64,000 bases of DNA from Balamuthia mandrillaris (Eukaryota > Discosea > Longamoebia > Balamuthiidae), in contig JAVKOQ010000096.1 of NCBI GenBank assembly GCA_031835245.1, positions 62,001 to 126,000 on the forward strand. Reading direction: 5' to 3'. How positions within the stretch are numbered: the first letter of the stretch is position 1; each line of letters begins with the position of its first letter. Shown here piece by piece: positions 9,715 to 18,439 of this stretch. Below the pieces are notes generated by a model. That model saw nothing but the letters and a program-made list of their open reading frames with translations. It made no database searches and was not told the DNA's origin. The position numbers and the translations under genes are program-made.

Positions 9715-11566
9715 CTAAACATTTCGTTTTATCGATAGTAGAGTATTATTTACAATTTTCGTCTTTTGTGCATTTTCTTCGGCGAGAGAGGGAGGGGACG
9801 GCAAGTCAAGAAGGGAGTCGGGAAGAGCGCAGTCGTGCGTCTCGTAAGGAAGTAACGTGAGGACGGCTGCTGCTGCGGTGAAGCTGCCGAGGGAACAGAG
9901 CAGAAGGGACATTCGTCGAGAGGCAGCAAAGAGGACTTGTCCTACGAATGGGCTTAGGATGCCGCCAATTCGTGCGAATGCTGTTGTAAACCCCAACCCT
10001 TTTGCAGAAGAAGAATAAGAAGAACGAAGAACAAGAACGAGAAGAACAAGAAGAATGAGAATAAGAGAAGAATTGAATGTCAAAAAGACTTTTTTCAAAA
10101 ACAGATAGAGAAGAGGTACCGGTAGTTCGAACAGTGGTAGGATAAACTTCAGCAGTATAAACCCAAAGCGACTGATTAAACGCCAACGAAGAAGCTCTAG
10201 CCACAAACACGATCATTGTATCCACCAATAATTCAATATCTGAAGAGGAAGACGAAGCAACAGGCCGAAAGGAAAGAATCAAAGTGCAAAGTCCAACAAC
10301 GGAGAAGAAGAAAGAGATTGAGGCTTTGCGACCCATCCGATCCAACAAGAAGAAAGCAGCCAACAACCCAGGAAACTCTGCTGCATTCGTGAATAATACT
10401 CGCAGAAATTCTACGTCCGTCAAATAAGCACAAACATTCTTCATCTCATTTTCTTCTTGGTGTTGAGAATTGTTGTTGTTACCATCATCGTTAACAACGC
10501 TGTTGACTGATAGCAGGACGAGAGCGTAATAGACAACAGCCATCAAGAAGAACACGAGGCAGAGAACGGCGGTTGTTCGTGTCAGCGTCGTAGAAGAGAA
10601 CAACTGGCGCAGTTCGTGAAACGTATTGTTGAAACTATTAGCAGATGACGCTCTAGAAGTTATCTTTGCATCTTCCCCCTCCTTTTCTTCTGTATTCCGG
10701 TGATCGTTTGACAGTAGATAGAGTGGCTCTGATGAGGCAGAAGCAGAAGAACCAGAAGAAAACGAAACTCCATTGACCCTAGCAACCGAACGAAGCACCT
10801 CCTCCGCCTCCTTTCGCCGTCCCCTCTGCACCAACCACCGCGGGCTCTCCGGCAATGCCACCCAACCCGCCACCAACAACACCATCGCCGGTACCGCCGA
10901 AGCAAACAACAACCCTCTCCACACGTCCTTTGCTCCCCCTTCTGCCTCCTCCAGCGTCGTCATCATTCCACTCGTCTCAAAGCGGGAGGAAAGCATTAAC
11001 CAAGCCAACCCCACTTCGAGCACCGCCCCAGCGGAAAAGAAGGTCAAAAAGAGCAGCAGCTGGGAGCCCCGTGCCTTGGCCGTCGGCAAAAACTCCAGGT
11101 AAAGCACCATGCCTGACGGGCTGCTCCCCAAGCCCACTCCAACCCCAAAGCGACAGAGCAAGAGCCCGCCGTACGTCGGCGAGAAGGCGCTCAAGAGGCC
11201 AAACACCCCGCAGCACAGCGCGCTCAGGCGGCAGCCCCAACGCCTGCCCCAACGGTCCGAAACGAACCCGCCGAGCCACGCTCCGAGCAGCATGCCCGCA
11301 AAGACGCTGCTGGATACCAGGGTCAAGGTCAAGGAGGAAGGAGGTGCAGTAGAAGAAGAGGAGGTGGAAGAAGAAGCAGCAGAGGAGGAAGGGAGGAGAG
11401 ACAAAGTGAAAAATGAGGAAGGGGAGGAGGTGCAGGGAAGGAAATGGGCGAGGAAGGGGAGGAGCATGAGCTCCATGGCGTCGGCGAGTTGGGTGCAGCC
11501 GGTGAGCCAGAAGAGGCCGCGTTGATGCCGGCCGTGCCCTTGCACTGCTTGCAGGGCTTCCTCCAT
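9715..11566 (-). CDS. Major facilitator superfamily transporter (SV2/sugar-transporter type), 576 aa
   Basis: Two exons on the minus strand, 11566-10120 and 9998-9715, joined in phase 1; TAA stop. The loop between TM2 and TM3 carries the MFS signature GGFVSDRWGRRWG. The sugar-porter/SV2 motif PESPRWLVQRGR follows TM6, and a second DRMGRK lies in the C-terminal half. The splice restores the typical VYPTTVRTTG-LGF block before TM11. Length and hydrophobic pattern fit a 12-helix carrier of the SVOP/SV2-like or organic-ion/sugar porter group. Substrate and membrane cannot be told. It is transcribed divergently from the sulfotransferase and converges on the coiled-coil gene with only 118 bases between their stops. 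Confidence 0.9.
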
Positions 11567-11946
11567 TGTTTCACTACCCTTTTTTTTGTGTTTGTTACAT
11601 AGATACGAGCATGGACAGGAGACAGGTCACAAGGGTCTGACTCTCCTGCTAACCCATGACGTCACGGAGAGTGTTAATCTATAAATGGCGATCAATTTTT
11701 CAAAACACCAATCAACATGTACGACAAGATCAAATCAAACAGGTCATCAAATTATCGATGCTATCGAAAAATTTAGCATATATTGTTGAAAATGAAATGG
11801 TATTACTAATTATTAACATTATTAATTTATTTCTGAATTATCAATTTTATCGAAAAATTTCAGCATATATTGTCGAAAATGATCATTAGTTTGTTCGGTA
11901 ATGCGACCACCAAAAGTCAGGACAAAAATACAAGAAAGAAAGCACA
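11567..11946. promoter_or_regulatory. Divergent promoter region with CRE-like palindrome, TATA-like box and direct repeat
   Basis: The palindrome TGACGTCA lies at 11657-11664, and TATAAAT on the plus strand at 11680-11686, 267 bases before the sulfotransferase ATG. A 34-35 base AT-rich unit starting TATCGAAAAATTT occurs twice in direct orientation, at 11762-11795 and 11848-11882. The two copies differ at only about three positions. No coding frame is convincing here. Confidence 0.5.
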
Positions 11947-13075
11947 ATGCGAAGGTGCGTGTTTTTTTCTTCCAGAGCTTAAGTTTTGTCAGAAACACTC
12001 ATAGAAAGCGCTCTCTCTTTCTATATTACTGCATTTTTTTAACCGCTCTGACAGGATACTGTCGTACTGCGGAGTTTTTCTCGTGGTTGCCCTGTTGATA
12101 GAACTGGTGTTTTATTTCGGTTGGTCCCAACCCGTTCCTCAACTTTTTTCCTCTTCTCCCAACCCAGCACCTCTTTCTCCTTCCGTTCCTCCTGCGGTCA
12201 CTGCTGCTCCTCCTCTTTCTCCTCCTTCTGCTTCTCCAAAGCAATGCACTGTGTTTTGGCACGTCAAAAAGACAGGCGGTACCACCATGCTCCACATTTT
12301 ATACCAAGAAACTCAGCGCAGAGGACAGACCTTTTCCCAGCAACACCGGCTGCTAACCTTACCTACAGACACGGTGGTGGGCCACGCCAAAGCCCAAAGA
12401 GCCTTGGAGCTTTTGGAAAACGATAAAGCGGGACAAAGAGCGCTGAAAGAGAACCATCAGGCATGCTTCTGGTTGGTATCCGTGCGGGACCCTGTGGAGC
12501 GGTTCATTTCCAAGTTCTACTTTCGGCAGGCATTCGACCCTAAAGCGCAGGCATGGGGTCCCTCCATTGACGACTTCGTTAGGACTGACCCAGTTGTGCT
12601 TCGACGCTTCCCTCTGGTGAAGACAAAAAAGGAGCTCGGTCGTTTGTTGCAAGTGTTGGAGGAAGAGATAGACGCCGTGATGGTGACAGAACGCTTCGAC
12701 GAGTCTCTGTTGGTGTTGGAAGAAGAGGGGGTGGTTAGTAGGGCCACCATAAGCAATTACACTAACTATGGAGTCACCCTGGGGCGCCCTAAGAAGGATG
12801 CCCTGGAGCCTGACGTGCGAGAAAAGATAGAGCAAGTGTTGGCTTTGGATATCATATTCTATGAGGCAGCCAAGAACAAGCTGGAGAGGAGTATAGAACG
12901 CTTTGGAAGGCAGAGGATGGAGGCTAGATTGGAGGAGATGAGAAAGCAGAGGGCGGAGAGACCCCTCTCCTGCGCAGAGAAAGAAGAGCTGGAGGGCATT
13001 AAGGCAGCCAGTGGGTGCCGTAACTTCACAGATATACAACAGAGGGTGCAACAGAGTGCGCAAGAGCGAGGCTGA
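11947..13075 (+). CDS. Type II membrane sulfotransferase, 342 aa
   Basis: Two exons, 11947-11954 (only 8 nt: ATG CGA AG) and 12055-13075; TGA stop. The join gives MRRILSYCG followed by a hydrophobic helix, a typical uncleaved signal anchor, then a Ser/Pro-rich stem. The catalytic domain starts near residue 75 with HVKKTGGTTM, the 5'-phosphosulfate-binding loop of PAPS-dependent sulfotransferases. It is followed by SVRDPVERFISKFYF, the 3'-phosphate-binding region. This matches Golgi carbohydrate sulfotransferases of the heparan/galactose class, which transfer sulfate from PAPS to glycans; the acceptor is unknown. The start is chosen because without the mini-exon no ATG precedes the anchor; the alternative would be a later start with no anchor. 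Confidence 0.87.
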
Positions 13076-13218
13076 AAATAAAGCACAAGGTACCAAAGCT
13101 GGAGATGATGAATGACCAACCTCTAAACTATAGTAAAATGAATTTGCATTCATTGCTTGTTGCTCTTTCTCATTGGTATTATACAACAATTATAACAAGA
13201 TATGAAAAGAAAACGGTT

Positions 13219-14291
13219 TTAACAACAGCAAAAACAAGAACGATCCAGGTCTCGGTGTGGAAGCAACTTGAACTGGTCATGGAAGGCAAACACCATGGCC
13301 AGCTCCATCACCGGCCTCGCCACCAGGAGGCCCACCCCAAAGCACAGCGCGCCCGCCAGGCAGACCAAGAAGTAAATGATGAAGAAGAGGAGGTTCGTGC
13401 AAAAGTTCTTGTGCACAAGACGTCTGCTGATGACAAGAGCGTCGAAGACTCCGAAGGAACCTGCAGCCACGCCGGTGTTGTTCATGTGGTGGTACTCGAT
13501 GTAAACGTAACTTCCAAAGGCCAGAGTCACCGCCAGGTAAATGCCTTAAAATAAATAAACATATAAACACAGCAAGAAGAGACAAGAGAGTCGAGAGAAG
13601 AGAGACACATACCAGGTATAATACACAAAACGAAGCCAAGGGCGAGAGACAAGCCCCAAAGAATGGCGAGCCAAAGCAGAGGAAAGTAGAGAAGATAGCC
13701 TCTGAAGAGGTCCTTGAATTGAAAGAGGTACTGAACCCCACCTTGCCGTCTGGCCGCGTAACTCCTCAACAAATGGGAGCCAACGATGAAGTAGCCGTAC
13801 TGCAGAGGCCAAGCGAGCAAGTAGGAAAAGTCCAGAGGGAAGGCATAGGTCAGCAGGGAGACGTCAACCCATTCCGGCACGAAGGGCATGGACAAAAGGA
13901 CCCAGAAGAAGAGCTCAAGGAGGGAGTACTGGAACCAGTGTTCTGATTTGTGGTTCGTTCAGAAGAAGAAGAACGCAAGAGAGAGCAAAGAAGAAACAAG
14001 ACAAAGGAGCAACAGCCACAAAAGAAACATACAAAACAAAGCAAGAAAGCAACCTTTGTACATGCGCCAGCCGTTCTTTATCCACAAGAGCATGTCAAGG
14101 TCGTAGTTGGCCTCTTGGAACATCGGACCGGATGAGCCTCCGCTCTCTTCCTCCATTTCCACTCCATACTTGTTTTCCCAAACAGCCTGGCATTCCTGCA
14201 AGTTCTCCTCGTCAACCTCGTCACACTCCTCAAGGGCATCAAACGGCGGAAGAAAGTCAGAGTTGTGGTTTTGTTGGTCGCCGTCAGCCAT
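13219..14291 (-). CDS. Polytopic membrane protein, family copy B (3 exons, 297 aa)
   Basis: Exons on the minus strand are 14291-14054, 13942-13613 and 13544-13219, phase 1 at both joins, TAA stop. The start MADGDQQ is preferred over an in-frame ATG 53 codons upstream because it aligns with MADSDKD of copy C. An acidic N-terminus is followed by the block YDLDMLLWIKNGWRMYKG and about four to six hydrophobic segments, with EYHHMNNTG and NLLFFIIYFLVCLAG in exon 3. Function is unknown. Exons 2 and 3 are nearly identical in sequence to copy C, while the introns and upstream regions differ more, so the duplication is fairly recent. It converges on the sulfotransferase gene with 143 bases between stops. 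Confidence 0.85.
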
Positions 14292-15173
14292 TTGGTCGTT
14301 GTTATCGTGTGGTGAGAACAACCAAAGAAGAAGATGTCGCGCCCTTTTTAAACCTCCTGGCGAACCGAACCAGAAAGCTCCAAGTTTTTCTTTATTCTGA
14401 GGAATTCCTGTAAACTGGTGGAATAAAAAAGCCTCGAGGAGGAGAAGCATTACGTTGGTCTCCCGAGAGGGTTCTGGGTAATTACTCCAATCCAGTTGAG
14501 AGCTGTATTGTCTAAAGGTCAGAGCGAAACGGTACTAGTTTTGCGTCCTCCGGTCGAAGCTCAGAAATCGAGACACACACCACCATGAAATTTGGGAGGG
14601 GCCGTGTCGCAAACTTGGGGTGAATGGATTCGTTCGAAAGTCGTTTCGAACGCAGCGGCTCGTTGCACAGAAGGAGGGGCTGGTTCAACCAGCCCAAGAG
14701 CTTAGCTTTGGGAAAAAACGTTGAGCGGAGCTGCTGCAACAACACGCGGGACGAGCTAAATGGCCCAAAGACCCTGACCTGAAGAGGTAAACTTGGTGAG
14801 TTCTTCGCATTTCCCTTGGAGATGACGTACAACAATCTTTCTTCTGCTTCTTCTTCTCCGTTGGATGATCGGAACTGTGTTTATACAGGTGTGTAGATGT
14901 TAACACATCAAAGAACCGTCCACATCCTCTGCTGTTGTTCTGCTGTTCTTTTTCTTGTTCTCTTTCCTCGTTCTCAATTGACGTCTACTCTCGTGGCGTC
15001 GAGCTCTACATCGGACATATCTCTGTTTGAACATTCCTCTTATCTATCTTGTGATCACTGGCAACTCGTCCATGACTTCTCCGTTGAGACCAGTTGCGCT
15101 TGGGACGCAAGGGAACTATTTTTTTGTGTTATAGAACAATATGAAACCCGTTTCTCTTTATTTCTTCTTCTTT
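14292..15173. other. Spacer between tandem copies B and C
   Basis: The 882 bases hold the presumed promoter of copy B, including a 19-base element at 14371-14389 (CAGAAAGCTCCAAGTTTTT) that recurs upstream of copy C. The rest has no convincing gene. A 109-codon frame from 14897 with a hydrophobic start has no homologous look and ends inside the 3' part of copy C, so I leave it unannotated. Confidence 0.45.
14371..14389. promoter_or_regulatory. 19-base element shared upstream of copies B and C (copy 1)
   Basis: CAGAAAGCTCCAAGTTTTT lies 80 bases upstream of the copy B start codon. An identical 19-mer lies 123 bases upstream of copy C at 16387-16405. The surrounding sequence is otherwise different, which suggests either a retained promoter element or the edge of the duplicated unit. 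Confidence 0.5.
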
Positions 15174-16264
15174 TCAACAACAGCAAAAACAAGAACGATC
15201 CAGGTCTCGGTTTGGAAGCAACTTGAACTGGTCATGGAAGGCAAACACCATGGCCAGCTCCATCACTGGCCTCGCCACCAGGAGGCCCACCCCAAAGCAC
15301 AGCGTGCCCGCCAGGCAGACCAAGAAGTAAATGATGAAGAAGAGGAGGTTCGTGCAAAAGTTCTTGTGCACAAGACGTCTGCTGATGACAAGAGCGTCGA
15401 AGACTCCGAAGGAACCTGTGGTCACGCCGGTGTTGTTCATGTGGTGGTACTCGATGTAAACGTAACTCCCAAAGGCCAGAGTCACCGCCAGGTAAATACC
15501 TTAACATTAAAAAAAAAAAGAATAATCCACACAGCACTTTCCAACGAGAAGAGCGAAGAGAGAAAAGAGAAAAGGGAGGAGAGATACGTACCAGGTATAA
15601 TAAACAAAACGAAGCCAAGGGCGAGGGACAAGACCCAGAGAATGGTGAGCCAAAGAAGAGGAAAGTAGAGAAGATAGCCTCTGAAGAGGTCCTTGAATTG
15701 AAAGAGGTACTGAACCCCACCTTGCCGTCTGGCCGCGTAACTCCTCAACAAATGGGAGCCAACGATGAAGTAGCCGTACTGCAGAGGCCAAGCGAGCAAG
15801 TAGGAAAGGTCCAGAGGGAAGATGTAGATCAGCAAGGTGCCGTCAACCCATTCCGGCACGTTGGACAGGAACACGAGGACCCAGAAGCAGAGCTCAAGGA
15901 GGGAGTACTGGAACCAGTGTTCTGATTTGTGGTTCGTTCAGAAGAAGAAGAACGCAAGAGAGATCATACAAGGATCAAGACAAAGTGACCAACAAGCAAA
16001 ACAAAAAACAAATACAAAAAGAAAAAGAAAAAAAGCACCTTTGTACATGCGCCAGCCGTTCTTTATCCACAAGAGCATGTCAAGGTCGTAGTTGGCCTCT
16101 TGGAACATCGGACCGGATGAGTCGCCGCACTCTTCCTCCGTTTCCACTCCATACTTGTTTTCCCAAACAGCCTGGCATTCCTGCAAGTTCTCCTCGTCAA
16201 CCTCGTCAATGGCAACAAACGGCGGAAGAAAGTCGGGGCTGTTGTCTTTGTCGCTGTCAGCCAT
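15174..16264 (-). CDS. Polytopic membrane protein, family copy C (3 exons, 293 aa)
   Basis: Exons on the minus strand are 16264-16039, 15921-15592 and 15499-15174; phase 1 joins, TAA stop. It starts MADSDKDNSPDFLPPF, with the same juxtamembrane block and hydrophobic pattern as copy B. Exon 3 differs from copy B at only a handful of residues (for example TTGSFGVFD against AAGSFGVFD). Exon 2 differs mainly in its first hydrophobic segment. Similarity to copy B continues just past the stop codon, so the duplicated unit includes some 3' flank. No known family is recognised; it is a probable multi-pass membrane protein. Confidence 0.85.
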
Positions 16265-16688
16265 ATATTAAAGTGAAGTGTTAAGTGCTTTGTTTTGCGT
16301 TGTTGAGAGAGAGGAATAAAAAATAAATGTTCCCCCAGTAGCAGCGTTATTTTTGTGCATAGAAAAACGTGCATCCACGTTTGAAACAGAAAGCTCCAAG
16401 TTTTTGTTTAATTAATACTATAAGGATGGACAAAACCAAGATAACACGTCGCGCTATTCCCCTTGGCCAAGTGGGATTATTCACGCAACCTCCATACTTT
16501 TGTGTCTAACCTGCGGCGCAACTTCATTAAAACAGGGATCGCCAATCAACTGATCATTACCATATTTGTGCGTATTTATGATTCCTTATTGGCTGTTTGT
16601 TTGATCGATCATCAATATTACAGGAAATGGAATAGATTTCGGACTGCGAGTGAGGGAGCGAAATGGAGCTGGTTGACAGGGACACAAG
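16265..16688. other. Gene-free stretch upstream of copy C
   Basis: It contains the second copy of the 19-base element (16387-16405). AT-rich sequence follows, with the words TTGATCGATCATCAATATTA around 16600. A short frame at 16463-16705 ends just before the KCTD-like block and has no recognisable content. Confidence 0.4.
16387..16405. promoter_or_regulatory. 19-base element shared upstream of copies B and C (copy 2)
   Basis: Identical to 14371-14389; it lies 123 bases upstream of the copy C start codon. Confidence 0.5.
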
Positions 16689-17200
16689 CTCCTGTTGAAC
16701 TATGAGCTGCTGCAGCAACACGGGGGAGAAGAGCTTCTCTCCCTGCCTCTCATCTCGCTCAATTTGGGAGGAGAGCGTTACAATACCAAGCGCACCACCC
16801 TTTGTCCTGTTCCCGCTCTGTGCTTGAGGCTCTCTACAGCGTAAGGCACAGAGTGGAACGACTGCAAGGCTTCTGCCTCTGCTTGTTCTTCTTCCCCCAG
16901 CTCATCTGAAAGAAACAAGAACAACGTTTTCACATGTGGCTGGTGTTGTTTGGATAAACCCTCCAGTGCTGCTTCTTTCTCCGCCATAGTTTAAACCAAC
17001 CAATTTTGCACCCCAAAGAGCACGTTGTGAGCAGGTGCCCTCTGTCCTGACCGCCATGTTTGCTTCTGGTCAACAAACTTTGGCGTGTGATGAAGAAGGC
17101 AATGTCTTTATGAACAGAGATGGAGAGGAGTTCCCAAAGTATTGGTCCTGTCGAGATGCATTCCGTTGGAAGAAGACATGCATCTTGCCTCGGACGATGA
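16689..17200 (+). pseudogene. Decayed KCTD-type BTB (potassium-channel tetramerisation) gene
   Basis: Block 16689-16808 translates to a stretch ending ISLNLGGERYNTKRTTL, the first strand and helix of the KCTD/T1 BTB fold. Block 17035-17140 gives PSVLTAMFASG followed by DEEGNVFMNRDGEEFPK, the matching second half. They can be joined in phase 0 by an intron with donor at 16809 and acceptor just before 17035. After FPK the expected helix is found only in another frame (VLVLSRCIPLEED then DDEGLQAEME). I see no usable start codon, since a TGA lies just upstream in frame. The signs are of a broken copy, but an unusual gene with undetected splice sites is possible. BTB/KCTD proteins commonly act as cullin-3 adaptors. 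Confidence 0.5.
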
Positions 17201-17606
17201 AGGCTTGCAGGCGGAAATGGAAAGTGTTATCGTCTCCGGACATCCTGTTGTCCCCACATGTTTGTTCCCTTGCTCTTGGTATGGTTAGTACTCCACCAAA
17301 CTAACAGGTTTACATTTCGCATTGGAGAAGTTAGTTAACTTTATTTAACTTGGAATCAGACTTTGCCTGAAGTTATAAACAATGGGATGACTGTTATCTT
17401 CTGGACCAGTTGAGCCAACATGTAAACTGGTTTTTTTTTTGCTCCGTTCTGCCCAATAGAACTCATTCATTAGCTCCTAATTATGTGGTTTTTCTTATAG
17501 CAGCGGAGTGATAATTAAAACACAGAACAAAAGGAGGAAAGTGTTAAACTCAAAAAACGAAGACAAGAAAGGACTCATGACCTTGTAGGCCCATTTCACC
17601 ACAGCC

Positions 17607-18390
17607 ATGCGCTCTCTTTGCCTCGTTCTTGCTGTTATTATTGTCATCACACCGCAAGAGGCTCGACCACAAAACGCCAACGGATTGCTGTGGCGTCCGC
17701 GGTTGTCAGAGGAAGGCATGCCCTCCCCGCCGACCACCAGCCCGGACTGGGCCTGGAGCTACGTGGCGGTTTACGTGGAGGACAGAAGCGAGCTCTGGTT
17801 CTTAACGAGCAACACTTCCGCTCCTCTTATTTATTCTTATGGTTGAATACGTATTTTTTTTTGTATTTTATTTTTTATTTTATTTTTCTATTTTCTTTTT
17901 ATCTTCTTTTTTCTTTTTTCTTTATTTTTTTATTTATATATATATATATTTTTTAAATACGCTCAGCATCGAACAAGATAGCATGGATGGGGACAACAGG
18001 GACCCATCCAGGGGAAACGCTGGTCGACTTTGCAGGAGACATCCTCGGTGACTACATTTACGTGTTTGGCGGCGATGACACCTCCGACATGCTCGACTAT
18101 TTCTCAGCCAGTCTTTTTGCCCTCGGTGCCTGCCTCTCTTTCCTTCTTATTCTTGTTTTTTTTTTTTAAACAACTTCTTTTATTGTTTGCTTTTGCTCAC
18201 ATCCCTCTCTTGCTCTTTGGCAGATACTAGAACGAGAGTTTGGAGCCAGGTCTCGGTCTATCCGAGTGTGTTTCCGCCAGGGCGCATTCGTCATGCCGTT
18301 GTTGCCGCTCGAAGCAAGCTCTACGTGTACGGCGGTTCTCTTGATGGCGACTATAACCCAGCAAATGACATGTGGGTTTTTGATCCTGGT

Positions 18391-18439
<49 letters not shown>

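Noticed and set aside
14897-15226. 109-codon plus-strand frame with a hydrophobic start
   Set aside because: It overlaps the 3' end of copy C on the other strand and has no family likeness. Its first part could mimic a signal peptide by chance.
16778-16987. Small minus-strand frame of 69 codons
   Set aside because: It lies within the gap between the two KCTD-like blocks and shows no conserved motif.
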